From Zygnema cylindricum (taxonomy: Eukaryota > Streptophyta > Zygnematophyceae > Zygnematales > Zygnemataceae), in assembly GCA_037447655.1 (NCBI GenBank), contig JBBHKE010001180.1:1-25538 (forward strand): a DNA stretch of 25,538 nt, read 5' to 3'. The notes under the pieces are model-generated. The model worked only from the letters and a program-made list of their open reading frames with translations. It made no database searches and was not told the DNA's origin. Shown here piece after piece: positions 8,586-17,803 of the stretch (positions are counted from its first letter, which is position 1; each line of letters begins with the position of its first letter). The position numbers and the translations under genes were made by a program.

Positions 8586-10374
8586 GGTTATGGGCCCACC
8601 CTCTAGGGTACCAATCTTTAATGGAACTGGCTTCATATACTGGGAAAGTATGATGATAGGAGCCCTATGCGAAAAAAGGTTTTGGGGGATAGTGAGTGGA
8701 CGGTTGGGGCGTCCATCAAGTCTTGGAATTCCTCCAGGGTTTGGAGGAACCAGATTCACCAGGAAAGGGGACCCACCTTCAACGGAGGAAACAAAAGAAG
8801 GAGAGGTGGTGGACAAAGGAAAGGAGAAGGAGACGACCACACTAATAGCAACTGGTTCGACATTCATGTCACCTATTCCGAGGAATGAGGAGAATGATAC
8901 TGAAACCTGGGACTTCAACAATATGGCGGCAAAGCACTTCATCCTACGCCATCTCACTCAAGGACTTGCATGTCCTCATTTTCAGGTAGAAAGGGCATCC
9001 GATCTTTGGATGGCTCTCATAGAGATGTACCGAAGTGGTACAATTCAGCAACAACAGTTGGCTGATCAGAAAGTTAAGGAGTATGTATACAAAGGGGGAA
9101 ATATGCTGGATTTTTGCAATGAGCTTGCTACACTCTTCATGGAGCTACAGAGTGCGGGAAAAGATTTTAGTGAAAAAGAAAAGGTTAACTGTTTACTGAT
9201 GAAGTTACCTGATGAGTTCGTGAACATAGTTTACCGTGTGCAGGACTTGCCTGACTCAAGGTGGATATGGAACTTAGTGGTAGGAATGATTCTCGTTCAA
9301 GAGAATACAATTGAGATCCGAAGGGGAGGAAAGAGTGGCCAAGCCTTGGCAACAGCGACTGATTGGAGGAACAGGGATTCCCGAAAACCAGTCGGAAACT
9401 ATGGGGGTAGGGAGCAGAAAAAACAGGCCGATGAGTTCGAACCAAGGGCTCCCAAAGGACTATGTCACTTTTGTAAGAAACCGGGGCACTATATGGCAGA
9501 ATGCACTAAGTTAACCGAGCTTCGGTTAAAGGAGGGGCAGACCGGTGGTACCCCGAGAGGAAAGAAAAAGGCCCTTGTCACACAGGTACTTGAGGTTGAA
9601 TCCGAGGACGATGAGCTCCTTTTGGATGAGGAGTTGGAGGCGAAAAATGAGGTCGAAATTCCACGAAGGCAGAAATGTGCTTACGGTGGATTGAAAGGTG
9701 AAGCAGGCTGGATTGTAGATTCAGGTGCCTCCATGCACATGTGTAAGGATAGACACCTGTTCACTAAGATAAGAAAGATTCCCACCGTAGAGATAGAGTA
9801 CGGGGATGGGAGGATAGTCACCACTACTCTTGTAGGATCGGTAGATCTAAAAGTGTTAGTAGAAGGAAAGACATCCATATTAACATTCTCCGATGTATTG
9901 TTTATTCCGGAGCTGAACAAAAATCTTATCTCTACATTAGTATTAGATGATAAGGGTTTATTTACTAGCACTAGGGAAGGAGTCTTTACTGCTAGTTTTG
10001 AGGATGATGTCTATTTCATTGCTGAGAAAGGTAGCCATGGGATGTTTAGGCTGATCTTAAGTAATGAAAAGAAGAAACTTTATTATGCTGGTGTTCATGA
10101 TATTATGATGTGGCATAAGAGGCTTGGGCATGTGAATCTAGATAAGTTAAGAGAGATGAAAAAGATGGGAGTGGTGGAAGGGATTCAGTTCAGTGAGAGT
10201 GATGATATAAGTGATTGTAGTGGATGTGCTCAAGGTAAAGCACACAGATTACCCTTTCCTAAGTCAGCCACCTATAAGGGAGAAAAAATTCTAGATCTAG
10301 TACACACAGATACTTGGGGACCGGCTAAAGTGCCCTCACCGGGGGGGGAAGAGATTTATGATGACTATAACTGA
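8566..10374 (+). pseudogene. Element 2 Gag-protease-integrase N-terminal part, 602 codons
   Basis: The frame opens with MEVSEFQVMGPPSRVPIFNG, where residues 1-6 are LTR-encoded and QVMGP is encoded over the primer site. A copia Gag body follows. The CCHC knuckle C-H-F-C...H...C is at residues 300-313. The aspartic protease motif DSGA is at residue 385 within GWIVDSGASMHMC. Downstream is the zinc-binding pre-integrase region: H-x3-H (WHKRLGH, from residue 517) paired with CSGC (from residue 551). Integrase begins with the first catalytic Asp in LVHTDTWGP. The frame is lost at the 8-G run, and the last nine or so codons are out-of-frame sequence ending at 10374. This would be the longest surviving product. 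Confidence 0.9.
8586..8598 (+). other. Primer binding site of element 2 (half-tRNA initiator Met type)
   Basis: GGTTATGGGCCCA begins at the first base after the 5' LTR and is identical to the site in element 1. It matches the complement of the initiator tRNA-Met anticodon arm. The internal ATG at 8590 is in the gag-pol frame and is a second possible start. Confidence 0.87.
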
Positions 10375-11396
10375 TGATTGGTCTCGGTATTCCCGGGTAT
10401 ATTTTTTGAAAAACAAGTCCGAAGCTGAGGATTGTTTTAGACAATATAAAGCATAGAGCGAAAAACTCCATGAAACTCCAATCAAGAGAGTAAGGAGTGA
10501 CAATGGTGGAGAGTATACTTCTAACCAGTTTGAGGATTTTCTGAGGGAAGATGGGGTTCAACACCAAAAGACAGTTCCAGAAAATCCGGAACAAAATGGG
10601 GTAGCTGAAAGGTTAAATAGAACACTAAGTGATAGTGCTAGAAGTATGTTGTCAGACAAAAAGATAGGGAAAAGGTTTTGGGCAGAAGCAATGAACTGTG
10701 CTAATTACCTCAAGAATAGAGTTCTTACTTCAGCTATAAAAGATCAAACACCTTATGAGAGATTGACAGGCCGGAAACCAGACATATCTCACTTAAAGGT
10801 TTTCGGCAGTCAAGTGTTCAGCCTAGATACTGATCGGTCCAATTGGAAGCTAGATCCTAAAGGAAAACCAGGATACTTATTAGGATATGATGAAGATGTT
10901 AAAGGATATAGAGTTTATGATCTAAAAAGGGAAGATATAATCTTAGTAAAGCATCTAGTAGTTATGGATGAAGGAAAGTCTGTGGATCCCTTCAAATATA
11001 CAAAGTCAGTAAAAATCAGATTTGAGTCAGAAAATTCCGATGACTTTGAGCTTCCTAACTATCCAGGTTTTAGAGAAGATGACATTCTTGCAGGTACAAA
11101 TCAGACCGAAAAGGACTCGGCTGTGGAAACTTCAGTGACAACTCTACTCGAAGCGGAAGACGTGGTGGAAATTGATTCGGAATCAAGGGATAGGGGAGAA
11201 GCCGAGTTTGTTCGAAAGAATCCACGAGAACCATCTATTCCGGCCTCAGATTTTGAAGGGGGGAGGAGAAGTAGCAAAAGACTGCAAGAAAAACAGGTTA
11301 ATAACAAGGTAACTAAACTATCTCATCAAGATGAACCTCAAACTTATGGAGAAGCGATGACTTGTCCAGAAAGAAACCGGTGGAAGACAGCCATAA
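10349..11396 (+). pseudogene. Element 2 integrase core and start of reverse transcriptase
   Basis: In the frame entered after the 8-G run, the sequence reads RFMMTITDDWSRY, then RVRSDNGGEY (second catalytic Asp) and PEQNGVAERLNRTL (catalytic Glu). The DDE triad is therefore complete across the frameshift. TAG at 10454 interrupts it; an ATG at 10646 opens 282 codons beyond. These cover the C-terminal integrase GKxGYLLGY-type segment (KPGYLLGYDED), an acidic linker, and the RT entry TYGEAMTCPERNRW. The frame fails near 11396, and the last 33 or so codons to 11494 are out of frame. Confidence 0.88.
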
Positions 11397-11988
11397 TGAG
11401 GAGATGGCTTCAATCATGGCAGCCGATACTTGGGAGCTGGTGGACTGTCCACCTAACCGAAAACCAATCGGTTGTAAGTGGGTTTTCAAATTAAAACTGA
11501 ACCCAGATAACACAATCGAACGCTACAAGGCCAGATTAGTGGCAAAAGGATTTACACAAAAGGAAGGAATTGACTACGAGGAAACCTTTGCCCCGGTGGT
11601 CAGATTTCCCTCCATCCGCATACTTCTCAGTTTAGGAGCGGCGGAAGACATGGAAGTGCATCAGATGGACATCAAGACAACCTTTTTGCATGGAGAATTG
11701 GAAGAGATCTTCATGCGACAACCCCAAGGTTTTGTGGAGGAAGGAGAGGAGAGTAAGGTATGCCGGCTGATTAAATCTCTTTATGGTTTGAAACAGGCAC
11801 CTCGAAAATGGAATAAGAAGCTTGATGAGTTTCTTACCGGTTTGGGATATATTCATATCAGCTCAGATCACTTAATCTATGTTTTCGAAGATGAGGAAGG
11901 TTTTATATCTATTGCAATTTATGTTGATGATTTGCTTGTTTTAAGTAAATCAATGGAAAAAATTAACAAACTTAAAAACCGATCTTAA
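11397..11988 (+). pseudogene. Element 2 reverse transcriptase, main part
   Basis: The frame contains the copia RT signature series: WELVDCPPNRKPIGCKWVFK, YKARLVAKGFTQ, DYEETFAPV, the Q-M-D-I-K-T-T-F-L-H-G segment, LIKSLYGLKQAPRKW and the catalytic box YVDDLLV. The usual D-V-x-x-A-F-L is here D-I-K-T-T-F-L. It stops at TAA 11986-11988 because of the extra A in the run at 11974-11978. The product would be reverse transcriptase, which copies the element RNA inside the Gag particle. Confidence 0.92.
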
Positions 11989-12916
11989 GGGGAGATTTGA
12001 AATGAAGGATATGGGAGAAGCAAGATATATTTTGGGAATTCAAGTAGAGAGAGACCGAAAAAGGAAAATTATAAGACTGACTTAAAAGGAAGCAATAGGG
12101 AACATGCTTGAAAAACTTCAAATGGATAAAGCTAATAGTTGTACAACTCTAATAGAGTTGAAGAAGGGAAGTGAGGGGAGTGAGGAAGAAGGAGTCATAG
12201 TCTTAGACGAGGAATTATCTCCTGATGAACAGAAGTTCATGCAGACTATTCCTTACAGGCAAGTAGTGCGAAGTCTAATCTACTTTATGAATTGTACCCG
12301 GCCGGATTTAGCTGCAGCTGTGGGAGTGCTGAGTAGAAGTCTAAATGCTCCCACTAAGAAGGATTGGGAGGCAGCTAAGAGAGTCCTTAGATATTTGGTA
12401 GGAACTAGAGATCTATGGTTGCATTTGGGTGGGGAGAATACTGACATCACTACTTGGAGTGATGCCAGTTATGGTGATGCTCCGATGATGAGATGTACTT
12501 CTGGATATGTATTATATGTGGGTGATGGGGCTTGCTGTTGGAGTAGCAAACAGCAAAAGGTTATTGCTCAGTCCACCATGGAGGCTGAGTATATGGCCTC
12601 TTGCTCTGGTGTAAAAGAATTGATGTGGGTCAAGTCTTTGCTTGGTGAGCTTGGTCACCTTAAGAGTGGTGTGCAGAAAATATTTTGTGATAATCAGGCA
12701 GCAATCGCTATTTCTGCCAATCCTAAACACCATTTTAAAGCCAAACACATGGACATCAGACTCAGCTTTGTTAGAGAGAAAGTAGAAAACAAAATAATCA
12801 GTTTAGAGTACAGACCAGATAGTGAGATGGTAGCAGATATGATGACCAAACCTGTGCCTTCCCCTAAGCTAATTTTTTGCAGGGAGAAGTGTGGTCTGAA
12901 ATTAAAGATTGACTAG
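11975..12916 (+). pseudogene. Element 2 end of reverse transcriptase and RNase H
   Basis: After the frame change the sequence reads GRFEMKDMGEARYILGIQV, the expected copia RT continuation, and is then stopped by TAA at 12083. The 270-codon open part from 12104 holds the RT tail (PYRQVVRSLIYFMNCTRPDL) and RNase H: TTWSDASYGD (catalytic Asp), TSGYVLYVG, QSTMEAEYMA (catalytic Glu), DNQAAIAIS (catalytic Asp) and KHMDIRLSFVRE. It ends VADMMTKPVPSPK...KLKID, a typical copia C-terminus, then TAG at 12914. Confidence 0.92.
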
Positions 12917-12929
12917 AAAATAAGGGGAG
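12917..12929 (+). other. Polypurine tract of element 2
   Basis: AAAATAAGGGGAG lies directly before the TGTAGAAAT start of the 3' LTR. AGGGGAGTGTAGAA is also found at 6260-6273 inside element 1. Confidence 0.75.
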
Positions 12930-13950
12930 TGTAGAAATTAATGGTTTTTATTAGTATTTTCTAGGTCTGAAAAGAAATATAGAAGTCAAGGCAGTCTATC
13001 TCTAACTTCTCTCTCCAACTCTCAAACTTGTCGCAGTCACTGAGAAATTGGAGAGGAAGCTAGAGCCATGGCTACCTTGGCTATCCTGAGGTTTACGGGA
13101 ATTTTATTATTTAAAAGGTATGTGCCGGCGGCAGGATTTGATCCTTGTACCTGCCGGCCGTCAGACAGGAATAGCCGGTAGCCCTAGCCGTTAAGTCTAG
13201 GATTAGAGTTACATACTCTATAGTTTGATAGGTATTTAAACATGTATATCTATGATAATTCATTGAACTATAAACAGATTACGGGATACATAGATCTGGT
13301 AATATGTACGGTACGGACTAAAATCAATACCGCGCATTTGTTTCGTAAGTGAAACAAATACCGCGCATGTATTTATTACGGCTAAGATTAAATCCGAATT
13401 TAATCGGACGGCCGGGATTAGCGCCGAGATCGCGGAGGAAGATTTCGGCGGTTTGTGGCCATCGCCACATCGGATGACGCGTGGCGAAATTCTGTTGGAT
13501 TGTGGAATCTCCGGAGATTACGGCACCGAATCCGGATTTGACATGTGTCGACATTTTGGCCATGTCGTACAATGTCCGTACATAAAGTACACCGGCAGCT
13601 GTACTTTTGCGTACGGAACTCAATTCTGATTGGTTCCGTACACCAGTAGATAGAGTCTGTGAGAGAGATAGGACTTAGAAAAATTAGAAGATAGGACCCC
13701 CTCTCCCAGAGAGCTTCTGTACAAAAGGTCAACTTTGACCCTCCATAACTTACTGCTCAGGGGAGCAAATTCAGAGATTCTTTTTGATATCGACTCAGGG
13801 GAGTCTTGCCTTCACAGGGGTGCAGGTGGTCAGGGTTTTTGTCTGCCAGGGTGGCAGTTATTTTTGCCGAAACACAAAGGGGTCAGGATTATCCTAGAGG
13901 CTTCTTGGAAGTTGTCTACTCTGAGGACTTATGGAGGTCTCAGAGTTTCA
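12930..13950 (+). repeat. 3' LTR of element 2
   Basis: This 1021-bp LTR is colinear with 7548-8585, runs TGTAGAAAT...AGTTTCA, and is followed by the duplication AGAAA. It differs from the 5' LTR by about 25 substitutions and one 17-bp indel, counted by eye. Confidence 0.95.
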
Positions 13951-13955
13951 AGAAA

Positions 13956-14560
13956 TAGAATTTCGGTTATCTTTTATTTGCGTAAACGCATTTCAGTTAA
14001 CGGTTAACAATTTAGGAGCGTGACATAACCTGGTCAAGAGTCAAGTACTCAACTTTTGAAAAAAAACGGTCGGTTTCGGTTAATCTAAAATTTTCACCTT
14101 TGCGACCTATGACCCTCACTCACCATCTACCCACCTTACAACTTCCCACATACACCATCCCTTCCTCAACTACCAACCTTTGCACACATTATGTGAGGTT
14201 GTATATACAAATAAGAGCATGCGACCACTAGCTCTTGCAAACCCTACTACATCCCCACCCCCACCTTTAAGCACAAAGCCATCTTTGTCTGTGTTCTCCC
14301 TTACCGTCCCCTCCATTTTGGTAAGCATTCTCAATACTCGGCTTCCAACCCCCATTTCAAACCACCCTCTTTTTACGCCACATCTTCTCGAGTTTACCAC
14401 TCTAAACTACCCTCACATCCTTCTCCCCACACCATAAGCAAATCATCACCCATCCTCTCTCATGCCACCAATTTACTCAGCAAGCCCGCTTTGACTCCAC
14501 CATCGAATACCACTTCACCTAAGGTGTTGTAACCTCCATGTGGAAAGTTGAAATCATATA
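13956..14560. other. Spacer between elements 2 and 3
   Basis: No gene is called. The left part carries CGGTT motifs (TTTCGGTTATC, AGTTAACGGTTAAC, ACGGTCGGTTTCGGTTAATC) like those left of element 1. The right part (14100-14500) is strongly C/T-rich on the plus strand, which leaves unrecognised open frames of 76-85 codons on both strands. Confidence 0.4.
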
Positions 14561-15847
14561 TGAAATACTATGGGGTCCATTCCCCCACAGAATTCGCATA
14601 TCCAAATAAGCTTATCTATATAGTGCCGACTCGAAGTAGATATAAAACCAAATGACTGATGCACTGATAATCAAAACCCCAATATAGCTAAACCCTTGTG
14701 AAATAAGACTTTCTACATGCTCGGTTCCACCACAGAATGCAAAGTTAGAATATGAGTTTTGGACACATTCACCCACTTTAACTTTCCCTTAGAAATGCTG
14801 CCACTCTAGCAGGCAAAAAAATTACCGACTACATCCCTGTGTAGCTTAGACTCCCTTGAGTTTGCAACAATAATAATCATTGAAAATGGTCAACTACATC
14901 AGTTTATATTAAATGGCAAAATTTGCCGATTTATACAGATGCTCTATGGGAGAGACGGCTACTTACCAAAAGTATTCTAAGTCCTAAATCCTTTTTCTAA
15001 GCCCCTTATTATTAAGGTATGCACCAATCGTAGGACTGTACAGTGGAATAAAGTACAGGTGCCAGACTACTTTCTGTAAGGTCTTTGTACGACATGTCTA
15101 TAATGATGACATTTGTCACATTGAGACTTGTCATCATGCGTTTTGGAGATCTCGCAATCCTCCAGGATACTGCCACATATCATTTTGTGTCGGCCCGTCC
15201 AAAAATTGCCAAAAATGTCAATCAGTACAGCCAGTTGTCCCGTGAGCCGTTAGATCATATTTCGGTCTTTTAACTTCCTCTGTCTAAACAAATGTATTCG
15301 ACATTTGTTTTCACGCGCACCATATTAATTTAGTGCGGCACTGTTCCATGCGGGTTTCGTTTGGTTTTTCCCTTAAATGGATGTATCGGCGTCAATTATT
15401 TTATATTTTATTCAAACCATATGGATGTATCGAGTAACTCTACATCTAGCGGATAAGGTGGGGAAGCTACACTGTACGGCTGTATGCCAAAAAGACATGC
15501 ATCAAATCCTGGGCTCTTGGGTTATCTTTTTTTAACGCCAAGACAGACTCCCCTCTTGTATGCCAAAAAGACAAGCATCAAATCCTGGGCTCTTTGGTTA
15601 TCTTTTTGTAACGCCAAGACAGACTCCCCTCCTGTATGCCAAAAATACAAGCATCAAATCCTGGGCTCTTCGGTTATCTTTTTGTAACGCCTAGGCAGAC
15701 TCCCCTCCTTCCTGTCTCGTTGGCTACTTTAGGCAGCCATGGCTATCTTTGTTTTCAAGTGAATATGAGAAGTATGGATGACTTAGACAAACCATCTGAC
15801 AAAACTATAAAATAAACCCAGACCTAGAAAAAAACTAGATTTTAACA
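14561..15847 (-). repeat. 3' LTR of element 3
   Basis: This 1287-bp copy is longer than its partner, mainly because it carries three tandem copies of a 76-bp unit (15481-15708) where the other LTR has one. Its inner boundary at 15847/15848 is followed on the plus strand by the complement of the CTGAG polypurine end. Confidence 0.85.
15481..15708. repeat. Triplicated 76-bp minisatellite in the element 3 LTR
   Basis: Copies begin TGTATGCCAAAAA at 15481, 15557 and 15633, an exact 76-bp period. They differ by a few bases and end GACTCCCCTC(C/T)T. The matching place in the other LTR (near 18708-18783) has a single shorter unit, so the expansion came after insertion. Confidence 0.9.
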
Positions 15848-16032
15848 CTCAGATTATTTTCTAGTCTACATTTCTCTCAACTCCCATCAAACAAAACGAC
15901 ACAACAAAACAAAGTCTCTCCCTCCCCCCTTTTTTTTCTTCTTTTCCTCTCATAAAACTTTAAGTGAATATCCATGTGTTGAAAGAAGTGCATTAAACGA
16001 GCCGAAATAATCATTTGATCACATATTTTATT

Positions 16033-16230
16033 TTACGTGATACTTTTCATAAATCCGAGCTCTTGGAGTAAGGATTTTATCCACCTCAACCATTTTTCAT
16101 CCGAGCAAAATCCAAATTCTCGCTTGCAGTTCAAACAGCCAGCCCCATCCCCAATCTGCCACACATACCCATATGCTATCCTGTTTACAATCACATCTTC
16201 ATAAGTGTCATCACAACAAGTAGTGATGTC
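16033..16230 (-). pseudogene. RNase H remnant of element 3
   Basis: On the minus strand, from 16230, the frame reads DITTCCDDTYEDV, RIAYGYVWQIGDGAGC and WLRWIKSLLQELGFMKS. These align with DITTWSDASYGDA, TSGYVLYVGDGACC and LMWVKSLLGELGHLKS of element 2. The QSTMEAEYMA catalytic Glu segment is missing or unrecognisable, so the domain is dead. It sits at the 3' end of the interior, as expected. Confidence 0.75.
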
Positions 16231-16710
16231 AAATGCACACCCCCCCAAATTATCCCAAAAAAGAAACCCCACTAAGTTCCTCCTAAAATCTACATCTTCC
16301 ATACTCATATATTTATCCATGATGATTACCCCATTTTTTGAACTCTTCGCACTCTCTCCTATAAAATTCTTTCCGCTATCACTTTCTATTTTGATTCCCA
16401 AAAATATTTCTCCTCCCTTAATCCTTTCATTAAATATTCCTCTTCTCCCCTATCCTTTGGAGCCCCCTTTAGGTTTACTTGTACACTTTCCATGGTTTTC
16501 GTTGAAGTTTCCCTTTCCCACCAGTTTTCTGTCTCCAAAATATCTATGAAAATATCCTCAATGTTTTTATTTTTCCCTTTTTCATTTATGGATCCTAGAT
16601 CTGACTTCCTCATTTCTAAGTCATTTTTAGCTCCCTCAAGTATTTCCTTTCTCTTTACTTCCCTTAAACCTCCAAAAGCACATTGTTGCTTTCGTGGAAT
16701 CTCTGTGTGC
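16231..16710 (-). pseudogene. Charged, non-homologous middle of element 3
   Basis: A minus-strand frame starts with IPRKQQCAFGGL, matching IPRRQKCAYGGL of element 2 just before its protease. It then diverges completely into a Lys/Glu-rich stretch (for example MRKSDLGSINEKGKNKNIED) without the DSG protease motif. It joins the RNase H remnant without integrase or RT. I do not recognise this sequence. It could be filler from deletion repair or a Gag tail like that of element 1. Confidence 0.5.
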
Positions 16711-17803
16711 TTATCTCTATTCCCCATACTACCGATGTGACAAAGCTCCAAAACATCTTTATCTTCTTTCTCCTCTTCCCCTTACAAGGGCATTCCTCCA
16801 TATAGTGACCCGGTTCCTTACAAAAGAAACAAACACTTTGTTTTGAGGCTCCCTTTTCTTTTCCTCTCCCTCTCATTCCACCGAAGTTCCGATAAGGATT
16901 ATCTTTGTCTTTTTTCCTCTTATCACGCTTTCGCCAATCACCATCTTTCCTCTTATTACGATTCCGCTAGTCTCCACGAGCTGACGATGCATTCACCCTA
17001 TCACTTCCCCTATAAACCTCGAAAATGTTTTCCCTCACAAAACCATCCCCGTGGTAATGCTCCAAGTCCATGAGGAGTCATCCATTTCATGCATAAGATT
17101 AATGATTGTTTTTGTACTCATATAAGAGTTTCATGCTAAGTGTGTTAATCTTTTTTTCCTCGGATTCTACATCTCCCACACTAGGAAACTCAACATATAA
17201 CGCAGCAATGTCACTATAAAAGTCTATCATGCTACCGCCTGTATAAACATTGGCCTTTATTTCTTGTTATACTAACTACTGCCTTTGTATAGTCTCACTC
17301 TTATAAATATAAACTAGTGCTTCCCAAATCTCTAAAGACTTAGTTAAGGTTATAAGAGTGATAGCTATGGACTTAGACATGTTTCTACGTATGCGATGTT
17401 TTGCTTTAGTGTTTTTGTATTCCCATATTTTTATGTCATTTTCTTCAGTTTTTTGTTCAGTTATAACCCTTACTACTGAAGTTGTAGCCGAGAGCCTAGC
17501 TCCCTTCACCAAAGGTGTTCTTTTTCCCTTCTCCCCTTTTCCCTCTTCCATGACAATGATTTTCCTTTCACCTTCCGTTGCATCTGAAATCCGATTGGTT
17601 TTTTCGGAAGCCCTAGAAGAATTACAGTAGTGAGTTCCTCCAAAGCCCGGTGGAGAACACCTCACTTGTCTTTAAACAATTCCCCACAAGTGCTTTTCGA
17701 AGAGCAATCCCTCAATTGTAAATTCTCAATGAACAAAGTCTGTTCCATCAAACACAGGTACCCTAGATGGTGGGCCCACTACATGAAATTCTATGGGATC
17801 CAT
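16711..17803 (-). pseudogene. gag remnant of element 3
   Basis: The ATG at 17803-17801, inside the LTR, starts MDPIEFHVVGPPSRVPVF, in frame across the decayed primer site and parallel to MEVSEFQVMGPPSRVPIF of element 2. In-frame stops follow within 30 codons. Later blocks still align: SPPGFGGTHY, ENDIKIWEYKNTKAKH, LEIWEALVYIYKSETIQRQ and YTGGSMIDFY. The CCHC knuckle CFFCKEPGHYMEEC is at 16790-16831. The frame is broken repeatedly, so no full Gag can be made. Confidence 0.82.
17769..17783 (-). other. Decayed primer binding site of element 3
   Basis: The minus strand reads TGTAGTGGGCCCACC directly after the LTR end. This aligns with GGTTATGGGCCCACC of element 2 and keeps TGGGCCCACC. The ATG of the site has become GTG, and the first bases no longer match initiator tRNA-Met. 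Confidence 0.6.

Larger units (their letters stand above)
8566..12916 (+). pseudogene. gag-pol polyprotein of element 2, broken by three frameshifts and two stops
   Basis: This was originally one long reading frame for Gag, protease, integrase, RT and RNase H, of about 1450 codons. Lesions read directly: (1) a frame change at an 8-G run, 10341-10348, one base more than the frame needs; (2) TAG at 10454-10456 in the integrase core; (3) a one-base loss near 11394-11397; (4) a one-base gain in the A-run 11974-11978; (5) TAA at 12083-12085. The last frame ends at TAG 12914-12916, 13 bases before the 3' LTR. Both stops are consistent with C-to-T changes on one strand or the other (TGG to TAG, CAA to TAA), as expected of decay of methylated DNA; this is inference. 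No single product longer than the first 602 codons can be made. Confidence 0.93.
7548..13950 (+). mobile_element. Ty1/copia LTR retrotransposon 2, near-complete but defective, 6403 bp
   Basis: LTRs at 7548-8585 and 12930-13950 begin TGTAGAAAT and end AGTTTCA. They are flanked by the 5-bp duplication AGAAA (7543-7547 and 13951-13955). The interior has a half-tRNA-type primer site, Gag with a zinc knuckle, protease, integrase, reverse transcriptase and RNase H in copia order, and a polypurine tract. Integrase before RT defines the copia class. Three frameshifts and two stops disable this copy. The LTRs differ at about 25 positions plus one 17-bp indel by eye, about 2.5%, so it is the youngest full element here. 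It landed 51 bp to the right of element 1. Confidence 0.95.

Noticed and set aside
16205-16549. 114-codon plus-strand frame, Pro/Leu-rich
   Set aside because: It is antisense to the charged middle of element 3, which is in the gag-to-RNase H position of a minus-strand element.
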